From Demequina zhanjiangensis (lineage in GTDB: Bacteria > Actinomycetota > Actinomycetes > Actinomycetales > Demequinaceae), in contig NZ_JAUHPV010000001.1 in NCBI RefSeq assembly GCF_030418315.1, forward strand, positions 1 to 64,000: a DNA stretch of 64,000 nt, written 5' to 3'. This document shows positions 45,498 through 54,400 of this stretch, one piece after another. The notes under the pieces are model-generated. The model ran no database searches. It saw only the letters and a list, made by a program, of their open reading frames with translations, and was not told the origin of the DNA. The position numbers were made by a program, and so were the translations under genes. Position 1 is the stretch's first letter, and the number at the start of each line of letters is the position of its first letter.

Positions 45498-46514
45498 ATG
45501 TCAGTCCCCGTCGGCAACGACCGGCTTCAGGAGTCTCTGGCCCCACGCATGGAGCTGGTCGAGGAGCGGCTTCGCGACGCCGTCGCGCAGTCGGACCGCC
45601 TCGCGCACACGACCTCGAGGCACCTTGTCGATGCGGGAGGCAAGCGCCTCCGGCCCTTGCTGACACTGCTCACCGCGCAGCTCGGCGACGGCACGCGCCC
45701 CGAGGTGATCGACGCGGGCGTCGTGGTCGAGCTCACGCACCTCGCGACGCTGTACCACGACGACGTCATGGACTCGGCGCCCACGCGTCGCGGCGCCCCG
45801 TCGGCGCACGAGGTGTGGGGCAACTCGGTCGCCATCCTCACGGGTGACCTGCTGTTCGCGCGCGCGTCCGTCGTCGTCGCAGGGCTCGGTCCTGAGGCGG
45901 TGCGTCTCCAGGCGACCACCTTCGAGCGGCTGTGCCTCGGCCAGCTGCACGAGACCGTCGGCCCCGCGGAGGACGACGACCCGATCGACCACTACATCCA
46001 GGTGCTCGCGGACAAGACCGGCTCGCTCGTCGCGATGTCGGCACGCTTCGGCGCGATGCTCGCGGGCTGCAAGCCGTCGGTCGTCAAGCAGGTCACCGAG
46101 TACGGAGAGCTCGCAGGCGTCGCCTTCCAACTGGCGGACGACGTGCTGGACATCCGCTCCGACACCGAGGTGTCAGGCAAGACCCCCGGCACGGACCTGC
46201 GCGAAGGTGTCGCCACGATGCCCGTGCTGCTCCTGCGCCGCCGCGTCGCCGCAGGCCCGGTGGACGGCGTCACTCCGGAGCAGCACGCCGAGGATCTGGC
46301 CCTGCTTGCCGACATCGACGGCGACCTTGCCTCCGATGAGGCTCTCGCGTCCGTCGTTGCTCGGCTTCGTATGCACCCCGTGGTCGACGAGACTGCGGCG
46401 CTTGCGCACGAGTGGGTCGCCCGCGCCCGCGACGCGATCTCCGCTCTCCCCGAGGGTGAGGTGAAGGAGGCGCTGCACTCCTTCGCGGACGCCCTGGTGG
46501 CGCGCGCGGCCTGA
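45498..46514 (+). CDS. Trans-polyprenyl diphosphate synthase (menaquinone tail)
   Basis: Long-chain isoprenyl diphosphate synthase of 338 residues. The first aspartate-rich motif is LYHDDVMD (about 88-95), the second QLADDVLD (about 214-221), with GGKRLRPLL near 47. It probably makes the octa- to decaprenyl tail used by MenA. It lies 10 bp after nuoN and ends the respiratory block. Chain length cannot be read reliably. Confidence 0.9.
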   Translation: MSVPVGNDRLQESLAPRMELVEERLRDAVAQSDRLAHTTSRHLVDAGGKRLRPLLTLLTAQLGDGTRPEVIDAGVVVELTHLATLYHDDVMDSAPTRRGAPSAHEVWGNSVAILTGDLLFARASVVVAGLGPEAVRLQATTFERLCLGQLHETVGPAEDDDPIDHYIQVLADKTGSLVAMSARFGAMLAGCKPSVVKQVTEYGELAGVAFQLADDVLDIRSDTEVSGKTPGTDLREGVATMPVLLLRRRVAAGPVDGVTPEQHAEDLALLADIDGDLASDEALASVVARLRMHPVVDETAALAHEWVARARDAISALPEGEVKEALHSFADALVARAA

Positions 46515-46811
46515 AGCGCCGCCTCGCGCAGACTCGTCACGCGCTCAGTTGTGCGTGCCCTCGGCGCAGCGCTCCGGATGACGGGCTCGCAGAGCCCGCC
46601 CGCCCGGACACTGCGAACCAATCCGACACGCGACGCCCCGCCGACACGCCGTCACGGCAACCGACTCGCCTGCGTGTCGGCGCCGACTCTGGTTCGTACT
46701 GTCTGGCGCACGGGTTCCAGAGCACCCGCGTGCCCAGGTCATCGGCACGCGGCCCCCAACGTTTCCGGACCCTGCTGCGTGTGACAGGGTGAGGACCGAG
46801 AAGGGGAGAGC
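46515..46811 (+). other. Intergenic region between the polyprenyl synthase and sigma gene
   Basis: About 300 bp without a supportable gene. It holds a CGGGCTC-gca-GAGCCCG hairpin at 46582-46598, a possible terminator for the upstream operon, and a possible ECF promoter near its end. Nothing else recognised. Confidence 0.5.
46758..46780 (+). promoter_or_regulatory. Possible ECF-type promoter of the sigma pair
   Basis: AAC at 46758-46760 within CCCAACGTTTCC, a 17-bp spacer, then CGT at 46778. It matches the AAC/CGT layout and resembles the site before the paralogous sigma gene at 21401. Confidence 0.35.
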
Positions 46812-47345
46812 ATGGGGGACTGGCAGGCGCTCGTCGAGCGGCTGATGAGAGAGCGCGGCTCACGTTTGACGGCGTACGCCGCGATGCTCGTGGGCCGCGA
46901 CGGCGACGCGGAGGATCTGCTTCACGACGCGATCGTCAAGGTGTTCTCGCGAGGCCGCACCCTCTCCGATCTGGATCACGCCGAGGCGTACGTCCGGCGC
47001 ACGATGCCGACGCTCGCGATCGACCGGGCACGCCGTCGCGGCGCGAAGGACCGGGCGATCGTGCGCAGCTTCGAGCGCGACGCCGCCTCACCCGACCTTG
47101 AAGCCGGTCTGGACGTGCGTCGCGCACTCCGCACGCTCTCGCCCCGAGAGCAGGCGTGCCTCGTGATGCGCTACTACGACGATCTCACCGTCCCGCAGAT
47201 CGCTGACGCCCTTCACCTGGCTCAGGGCTCCGTGAAGAGGTACCTGCATGACGGCACAGCACGTCTCGCCCCGCTGCTGGGAGTGGAGGATCCGGGCCCC
47301 GAGCCCGAGGTGGTGGAGCTGACGACCCCGAGGAGGCGGCGATGA
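46812..47345 (+). CDS. ECF sigma factor
   Basis: A 177-residue factor paralogous to the one at 21401. Region 2: RLTAYAAMLVGRDGDAEDLLHDAIVKVFSRG (about 18-48); region 4: TLSPREQACLVMRYYDDLTVPQIADALHLAQGSVKRYLHDG (about 108-150). aaggggagag is the ribosome binding site. Its stop overlaps the start of a large membrane protein. Confidence 0.88.
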   Translation: MGDWQALVERLMRERGSRLTAYAAMLVGRDGDAEDLLHDAIVKVFSRGRTLSDLDHAEAYVRRTMPTLAIDRARRRGAKDRAIVRSFERDAASPDLEAGLDVRRALRTLSPREQACLVMRYYDDLTVPQIADALHLAQGSVKRYLHDGTARLAPLLGVEDPGPEPEVVELTTPRRRR

Positions 47346-48850
47346 GCGATCTCGGAGACCTGATCAAGGGCGCAGGCGACGCGCACGCGGCCGCGCTCGA
47401 CGCACGGCGCGATGATCGCGGGAACCGTGACGACGTGGCCACCAGCGTGGTTGTCAGCATCCGGAGGAGGCGCGCGTTCCGCGCGGGTGCGACAGGCCTC
47501 GTCGCGGCGGTCGGCGTGGGAGCCCTGGCGGTGACTGCGGTGGCAGCGCTCGGCCCTGACGAGCAGATCCCCGCCGTCCCGGCGATCACTGGCGCGGGCG
47601 ACCGCTGCGACCTGGACACCTACCCGATCCCCAACCTCGCCGCCATCCCCGAGTCGGGGTTCAAGGGGCGTCTCTACGCGGACTTCGACACCGATACCTA
47701 CATGTACCGCACGGCCGAAGGCTCGTTGCGGCAGTTGGAGGAGGACGAGGACGGACGTTGGCGCGATCCCGAGACTGGCATCCCGTTCGACGATCTCGAG
47801 GAGTACGGCCCGGAGGGATTCTTCGAGATCGGCATCGACCGGCTGGTCTTCGACGTGCGCTCCGGGGGCATGAACCTTCAGGCCGACCCGACGGAACAGT
47901 ACTTTGAATGGACCACGGTCGTGCCGCCAGAGGCGCCCGAGGGTGTCTCGATGTACCAGCTCGTTCAGGCTCACGAAGCTCCCCTCCTTCACGGAGGCAT
48001 GGGCATCTCCCCGACTCTTGCGGGAGACGACGCCGTGGTCGAGCAGATCGTGACCAGAACAGATGGATCGCAGGAGACTGAGCGCGTGCTGTTCGGCCAC
48101 GTTCCCCGGGGCTTCGCGGATCCGGAGTCGGTGGCGAGCTTCGCGACCCGGGTCACCCTCCCGTCGGGCGAGTCGGTGGCGGTGACCACGACGCGTGATC
48201 CAGCTCAGGTCTTCGACGCATTCTGCGGCGAGAACACCTCGCGGTGGCAGAACGAGCTCGAGGAGCAGCAGGCTGCGGCGCGGGCCTCGTTCGAGGCTCA
48301 GCCTGAGCGTGGGTTCCTCGACGGACTGGAGTCCGATGTCTTCGCGTGCGGAGCACCGCTCGACCCCGCTCTCGAGGGAGAGGTCGTCTCGCGCGAGCGT
48401 CGCGTGGGCATCGTGTGGAACGAGGAGGATCAGTACCAGACCGACTACGGCCAGGGCGCGACGGTGCTCGGCATCGCGGGACTCGCACAACGGTGGAACG
48501 AGTTCGAGGCCTATGACGGCTACCTCAGCGCGGGCTGGGGCGGGAGCTGGTCGGAGGACGACGACGGCACCGTCACGAACGGTTCGCACGACTTCCTGCT
48601 GCCGGCGTTCATCGATGACGACGGGGTGATCGTCGGCTATGCGGATCCGCGGTCGGAGCAGGGCACGTTCTACGTGCACGGCGCCTGGGGCAGCGTGCCG
48701 ACCAGGGTGTTCGTGTACGACGAGGCGGAGCGGTTCGCGTGCGCGGACGTGCCGGTTCGCGATCTGGAGGAGGCGATGCCCGTGGTGCTCACGGGGATCG
48801 GTCCGACGGTCGACGACATGGACTGGGCGTGGTTCCGGGTCGAGGGCTAG
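47342..48850 (+). CDS. Single-pass membrane protein coupled to an ECF sigma factor
   Basis: Unrecognised 502-residue protein. Cytoplasmic N-terminus (about 1-45, ending in SIRRRRAFR, no zinc motif), one transmembrane helix (about 47-70), then an acidic extracytoplasmic domain with four or more cysteines (GDRCDLDTY, AFCGENTS, VFACGAPL, RFACADVP) that could form disulfides, and Trp/Tyr/Gly-rich strands. The start lies in the sigma stop (ATGA). A sensory or anti-sigma role is inferred from the coupling only. Confidence 0.8.
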   Translation: MSDLGDLIKGAGDAHAAALDARRDDRGNRDDVATSVVVSIRRRRAFRAGATGLVAAVGVGALAVTAVAALGPDEQIPAVPAITGAGDRCDLDTYPIPNLAAIPESGFKGRLYADFDTDTYMYRTAEGSLRQLEEDEDGRWRDPETGIPFDDLEEYGPEGFFEIGIDRLVFDVRSGGMNLQADPTEQYFEWTTVVPPEAPEGVSMYQLVQAHEAPLLHGGMGISPTLAGDDAVVEQIVTRTDGSQETERVLFGHVPRGFADPESVASFATRVTLPSGESVAVTTTRDPAQVFDAFCGENTSRWQNELEEQQAAARASFEAQPERGFLDGLESDVFACGAPLDPALEGEVVSRERRVGIVWNEEDQYQTDYGQGATVLGIAGLAQRWNEFEAYDGYLSAGWGGSWSEDDDGTVTNGSHDFLLPAFIDDDGVIVGYADPRSEQGTFYVHGAWGSVPTRVFVYDEAERFACADVPVRDLEEAMPVVLTGIGPTVDDMDWAWFRVEG

Positions 48851-48938
48851 CGAGGCTGGCTTCCGCGCGGAGAGCGGGCGTGGCGAGGCGCACGGATCGG
48901 CGAGTGATCGTGGCTCGCGTCCGTGGTGACGCCTCCGG

Positions 48939-49883
48939 TCAGACCGGCTCCGCCGGCTCCACCTCGGCCTCGCGGGGGTCGCGGCCGCGTTGCCGTGAGG
49001 CGCGGAAGCTGTCGACCGTGAGGACGATGAGCGCGACCCACACGAGCAGGAACCCGATCCAGCGGCCCGGCGACATGGGCTCGCCGAAGTGCCAGACGGC
49101 GAGCATGAACATGATCGTGGGGGCGAGGTACTGAAGCAGGCCGACGACGTTGAGCGGAAGACGCTGGGCGCCGGCGGTGAACAGCAGGAGCGCACCGACG
49201 GTGGCGACGCCGGTGGAGGCGAGCAGCAGGTCGTGGCTCAGCCCGAGCCCCTCGGCGCCCCGCGTACCGAACGTCGCCTCGCCGGTGCGCGAGAGCCACC
49301 AGACGCCGACGGCTGCGAACGGCGCGAGCACCAGCGTCTCGACCGTCAGGCTCGTCACCGGGTCCACGTTGACGCGCTTCTTGATGAGGCCGTAGAGCCC
49401 GAAGGAGAAGGCGAGCGCGAGCGAGATCCAGGGCAGCCCGCCCATCTCGACGCCGATGACGCCGACGGCGATCGCGGCGATCGCGACCGCGACGATCTGC
49501 ATGCGACGCAGCCGCTCGCCGAGCACGAGCACGCCGAGCCCCACGAGCACGAGCGGATTGATGTAGTACCCGAGCGAGGCGTGGTTGACGCGGTCGGTGA
49601 CCACAGAGAACACGTAGATCAGCCAGTTCGTCACGATCAGCGCGGCGGCGAGCGCGAGGATGCCGACGGTGCGCAGGTCGCTCAGCGCAGCCTTGAGCCG
49701 CGACCAGCCGCGCACGACCGCGACGATGATCGCGCAGACCAGCAGGGACCAGAGGGCGCGCTGAGCGGTGATCTCGAGGGCCGACGCCGGCTCGAGCGCG
49801 TGCATGAGCAGGGGGAACATGCCCCAGATCAGGTACGCGCCGATGCCGAGGCCGAGCCCCCTACGGTCGAGGGAGTCGGTCAC
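48939..49883 (-). CDS. rarD: RarD/EamA-type transporter
   Basis: Polytopic protein of 314 residues with ten predicted helices in two EamA halves. IGAYLIWGMFPLLMHALEPASALEITAQRALWSL at the N-terminus is typical of RarD. GTG at 49883 has CACACT six bases upstream (weak leaderless -10). Substrate unknown; the family includes putative permeases for small metabolites. Confidence 0.87.
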   Translation of the reverse strand: MTDSLDRRGLGLGIGAYLIWGMFPLLMHALEPASALEITAQRALWSLLVCAIIVAVVRGWSRLKAALSDLRTVGILALAAALIVTNWLIYVFSVVTDRVNHASLGYYINPLVLVGLGVLVLGERLRRMQIVAVAIAAIAVGVIGVEMGGLPWISLALAFSFGLYGLIKKRVNVDPVTSLTVETLVLAPFAAVGVWWLSRTGEATFGTRGAEGLGLSHDLLLASTGVATVGALLLFTAGAQRLPLNVVGLLQYLAPTIMFMLAVWHFGEPMSPGRWIGFLLVWVALIVLTVDSFRASRQRGRDPREAEVEPAEPV

Positions 49884-50047
49884 CGGTCCAGTGTGTCGCC
49901 GTGCGGGGGTGCCACGCCAGCGCCGGGTGGCGTCAAGCGGTGACGAGCAAACGCGGCGTCACGCGTCCAGGGGCAGGCGGGCATCGCCCGAGACTGGCTG
50001 CGAGGGCTGCTCCCCGCGTCGCGCGATGCCCGGCGCCCAGGCCGTCG

Positions 50048-50533
50048 TCACCTCGGCGGCAGGAGCGCCCGGAAGTAGGCGGCCCTGTAGCGGTCCTCCT
50101 CGGAGACGCCGAAGGACTCGGTGACGATCTCCAGCAACGCGTCGAACGCCTCGTCGGTCCTGCCTTGCATGTGGAGCTCGACGGCATCGAAGACTGCGCG
50201 CGCGGGAGGCCCTGCGAAGCGGCTGCGGGCCTCCTCGAGCAGGCTCTGCGCGGCTTCCGACTCGCCTAGCTCGTGGAGCACGGCGCCGTAGCGGAGCAGG
50301 CAGCGGCGCAGCGCCTCGCCGTGGAGGCCTGCCGAGAGCGCCTCGTCGTAGAAGTGCCGGGCGCGTTCTCCGTCGCGGAGCATCCCGTGGGTGTTGCCGA
50401 GCTCGTACAGGCTGCGGGCGTGGCGGGGATGCTCCTCGAGGAGGGTCTCGAGCGCTGAGATCGTGGCCTGGACCGCGTAAGGGTCACGGGTGGCGACGAT
50501 CGCGTCGAGCCTGTCGTCCACTGACTGATGCAC
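50048..50533 (-). CDS. Tetratricopeptide repeat protein
   Basis: A 161-residue helical protein of the TPR_5 type: HPRHARSLYELGNTHGMLRDGERARHFYDEALSAGL followed by a second repeat (LLRYGAVLHELGESEAAQSLLEEA) and a third (DAVELHMQGRTDEAFDALLEIV). GTG at 50533 is chosen because TACTGT lies seven bases upstream; a longer frame would start at 50647. Binding partner unknown. Confidence 0.8.
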   Translation of the reverse strand: MHQSVDDRLDAIVATRDPYAVQATISALETLLEEHPRHARSLYELGNTHGMLRDGERARHFYDEALSAGLHGEALRRCLLRYGAVLHELGESEAAQSLLEEARSRFAGPPARAVFDAVELHMQGRTDEAFDALLEIVTESFGVSEEDRYRAAYFRALLPPR

Positions 50534-50540
50534 AGGGGTG

Positions 50541-50546
50541 ACAGTA
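50541..50546 (-). promoter_or_regulatory. -10 element, leaderless promoter of the TPR gene
   Basis: TACTGT on the minus strand, seven bases before the GTG at 50533. Confidence 0.45.
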
Positions 50547-50643
50547 CCGAGCGTGGACGCGCCCGCGCGAACTCGCCCCTCGTCGTGCCGCCGTGGCTGA
50601 CCAGGGAAGGCGTGGTGCCGTCCTGGGTCGACGGGGTCGGCGC

Positions 50644-51369
50644 TCACAGGCCGATCCGATGCACGAAGCTGCTCAGCATGTCACCGACGCCGGCCATGAT
50701 CCCGGAGTCCGCCAGATTGAGCGTCGACAGGACGGGCGTGCCTGGGGCGACGAGTCCGTGGACCGTGCCCCAGTCGAGCTCGGTCGACGAGATGGTGGCG
50801 GTCACGAGCGAGTCGGGTCCGGCCTGCTCGACGTCGAACGTCTCGAGCATGCCGGTGACGACGGTCGCGTCAGGGAGGGTGATCTCGACGTACTCGACGT
50901 CGGGGATGCGACCGAAGTCGAGCCGGTTCACCAGGAAGTCGGAGGTGACGAAGAGGGTGTCGGTCTCGGAGATGGTCGCGACGGGCGCGCCCTGCCAGGC
51001 GTAGCTTCCGGATGCGACGCCCACCTCGGTGACGATGCCGTCGACGCTGGCGAGGACGGTGAGCGTTCCCTCCGGGGTGACGTCGCCGTCGGACGCGTCG
51101 ATCAGCCCGTCGGCGATGTCGCGCTCGAGCGAGGTGGAGGAGATGGTCATGAGGGGATCGCCGACCTCGACCTCGTCTCCGAGCGACACGAACACTGCGG
51201 TGACGAGTCCGGCGTAGTCGGTGCCGATCGGGTGCTCGACGGCCTGGATCATGCCGGCGATGCTGTCGATCCTGTGCTCACGTTGGTTGAAGACCACGGT
51301 GGCGGCGGCGCCGATGAGAACCACGGCGAGCAGGCCGAGTCCGAAGCGGAGCTTGTTCATCCACGACAT
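50644..51369 (-). CDS. HlyD-like membrane fusion protein, polysaccharide operon A
   Basis: A 241-residue membrane-anchored protein. One N-terminal helix (about 5-26, ending VVFNQREH), then a lipoyl/barrel-sandwich half (GLVTAVFVSLGDEVEVGDPLMTI), a second lipoyl half (LASVDGIVTEVGVASGSYAWQGAPVATI) and a beta-barrel domain. It lacks a long coiled coil, as in Gram-positive relatives. The end, SFVHRIGL, matches the paralogue at 56987 (EFAHRIGL), also 241 residues. It follows the GT2 synthase gene by 65 bp. A role assisting polymer secretion or synthase assembly is inferred, by analogy with rhizobial BgsB beside the mixed-linkage glucan synthase BgsA. Confidence 0.82.
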   Translation of the reverse strand: MSWMNKLRFGLGLLAVVLIGAAATVVFNQREHRIDSIAGMIQAVEHPIGTDYAGLVTAVFVSLGDEVEVGDPLMTISSTSLERDIADGLIDASDGDVTPEGTLTVLASVDGIVTEVGVASGSYAWQGAPVATISETDTLFVTSDFLVNRLDFGRIPDVEYVEITLPDATVVTGMLETFDVEQAGPDSLVTATISSTELDWGTVHGLVAPGTPVLSTLNLADSGIMAGVGDMLSSFVHRIGL

Positions 51370-51434
51370 CTGGAGAGTTCCTTAGGGGAGGGGACGTGCA
51401 GAGGGCTGGTGGGGGCGGGGCGCCGACGGGAGGG

Positions 51435-54400
51435 TCATCCCTGGCCGGGTGCGGGGGCTGCGCCGCCGGGGTGGGGAGGGTAGCCGCCCGTGTGAGGCGC
51501 TCCGGGTGCCGACGGGTGGGGGACGGCAGGGTTCGGGCCGTAGCCGGGGTAGTTGTGGGTCTCGGGGTAGCCGCTGGGTGCCGGCGGGTAGCCCTGGTTC
51601 GACCCGGGGTAGGCGGGTCCGGCCGGATAGCCCGTGCCGACGGGGTAGCCCGGTCCGCCGGGATCGCCGACGCCTGCGGGGTAGCCAGCTCCCGGCGCGG
51701 AGGGCTGGGAAGGTGCGCCGGACCAGCCGCCGCCGAAGCCGACGGCCTCGGGGTAGGCGTATGCGTCCGTGCTCGGGTAGCCCTGCGACGCGGGGGTCTG
51801 CTGCGGGGGCAGAGGCTGGCCCGTGTACGGGTCGTATCCCTGCGGCATGGGGGGTGAGTAGGGCGCATACCGCGGGTCCTGCGGTGCTCCGTAGTGACCG
51901 GCCTGCGGGTAGGGGTAGGCGCCGGGCTGCGCCGGATAGCCGGGTGCGGGCGCCTGCCCGTACGGCGCGCCTCCGTAGGGCGAAGGCTGGTGGGGCGCCT
52001 GCCCGTACGCGTGCGCGGGTGACTGCTGGTGCGTCGCCTGCCCTTGCCCGGGGGTGCCTCCGGCGGGTTGACCGTAGGGGGTGGCCGCGTGCGGCGCCGA
52101 GCCGTAGTTGCCGCCAGGGCCGTAGTTGCCGGGGTTGCCGGCCATGTCGCCGGGAACGCTGCCGGGCCCGCCCGGGTACGACGCTGCGGGCTGGTACGGC
52201 TGCTGCGCGGGCGGTGTCTGTCCCGGCCACGCGGTGTACGGGGACGCCTGCGAGGGCGCCCCGGGATACGAGCCCACGATGGGCGTGTGGGGTGCAGGCG
52301 CGCGCGAGGGCGTCGCGGCGTGGGGTGCAGGCCCGGCCTCGGCCTGGTGCCACTGCCAGCCGGGGCGATCGGCATCAGTGTTTGTTGCGCCGCCGGTCGC
52401 TGTGTCGTCACCGGCTGTGTCGTCATCGGCCGCGCCATTCTCAGCGCCGGCGGCTTCGGTGGCGGTGGCGGTGGCGTCGCCTGCGTCCTCGCGGGAGGGC
52501 GTCTCGGGATCGACGGCGGTGTCACGCTCGCGCTCTGCCGAGTGGTCGCGCACGGTGCCGGCATCGATTTCGGACCCGGCTCCAACGTCGGACCCGACAC
52601 CGGCGTCGGGCTCAGCACCAGCGTCGGACCCGACACCAGCGCCGGACCCGGCGCCAGTGTCAGGCGCGGGGACCGGCATGAGCGCGGGCCGCTGCCCGGC
52701 GACGACCGAGGCCTCACCCGCGAGCACCGACCGTGCCGTCATCGTCGCGGCGCGCACGGCGGCGGCGCTCGCGGCCTGGCTCGCGGTCACGGGGTCGAGG
52801 GCGGGCTGGACCGGGGGCTGGAAGTACTGGACCTGGCCTGACGCCAAGGCGGTCTCCGGCGCGGGCGTCCGCGCGGCGCGTGCCTTCGCCGCGATGCGCT
52901 CGCGGGCGCCCACGGGCATCGCGCTCGGCGCGATCTCGCCCTCGAGCTCGAGCAGCGCGGCGATCTCGTTGTCCAGGTCGTCGGCCTGCGGGGTGACGGG
53001 AAGCTCGGTGCTCTTGGCGGCCTTCTTGCTGGCGCGCGGCTTGAGGTTCATGCCGGCGGAGACGACGAAGACGCCCAGGATCGCGGTGTTGAGGATGTTC
53101 CACACGGTGGCGAGCGTGAGGAAGCCGTTGCCGAAGTCCCGCCACAGCGCGACGACGGACGCGATCAGCAGGAACGCGAAGAACAGCATCTGCGGGATCA
53201 TGTAGTTGAACGCGGAGCTCTGCTTGAGGGTGCCGGTGGCCTGCCAGCCGACGTCCTTGCCGCGGAGCACGTTGAACAGCGCCTTCGTGTAGACGGGGAA
53301 GGACACCGTGGCGAGCGTCAGGGTCTGCCACTTGTAGGTGCCGAGCGCGAACCAGGCGAGCAGGATCTGCATCACATAGAAGCCGGCGTAGAACAGCGCC
53401 CATTCGCCGACCGTGATCGACAGGGAGACGGGTCGCAGGTCGAAGAAGATCTCGAGCGGCGGCACCAGCAGCAGGGGCAGAGGCGCGATGCCGGTGAGGT
53501 AGAACGACGCGGTCGTCAGGTACTGGATGCGCTGCTCGAGCGAGAGCTTGGAGCGGCGGCTGAACAGCGGGTGGGTGAAGAGGATCTCGAAGCCGCCCGT
53601 CGCCCAGCGGAGCTGCTGCTTGGAGAACGCCTCCACGTTGTCGGGGGCGTCGCCGACGGCGAGGACCTCGGGGATGAAGATCGACTTCCAGCCGCGCTCG
53701 TGCATCATGAGCGAGGTCCACACGTCCTCGGACTTGGAGTCGGTGTAGATCCCGCCCACGTCCAGCACCGCCTCACGGCGGAACATCACGTTGGTGCCCA
53801 CGCAGAACGCGGCGTTGAAGCGGTTCTTGCCGGGCTGCACGAACCGGTAGAAGACGGTCTGCATGTAGGCGGCGCCCTTGGAGATGACGCTCTCGTTCTC
53901 GTTGCCGTAGCTCTGCGGCGTCTGCACGAACGCGACCTTGTGGTCGATGAAGAACGGCAGGGTCTGCTCGATGAACTCGGGCTTGGGCACGAAGTCGGCG
54001 TCGAAGATCGCGAACACCTCGCCCTTGGCGAGCGTGAGCGCGTGGTTCACGTTGCCGGCCTTGGCGCCGTGCGAGGTGAGGCGCCGCACGTATCGCACCC
54101 CGAGCTGGGCCGCGAGCTCCTTGACGTCGTCGGAGCGGCCGTCGTCCAGGATCCACGTGCGGTGCTGGCCCCGCATGTCGCGGGCGGCGACGGCGGTGCG
54201 CTCGATCACGTCGAGCGGCTCTCCGTAGACGGTGATGAGGATGTCTACGGTGATGGGCCGGCCGCCGAGCATGACGGGCCAGTTCCTGGGGTCTCCGTGG
54301 TGGTGGGCGTAGAGCACGCTGCGCGCGTGGTGCACGGCGTACGTGCGGGGGTTCTGGCCGCCCGCGAGGATCGTCCAGCTGGTCATGAGCGCATGCATGA

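Noticed and set aside
46582-46598. A firm terminator after the polyprenyl synthase
   Set aside because: Stem of only 7 bp with a 3-nt loop, 68 bp after the stop and no U-tract; mentioned but not listed as a terminator.
51435-53000. C-terminal PilZ domain on synthase A
   Set aside because: No RxxxR...DxSxxG pattern; the tail is low-complexity throughout.
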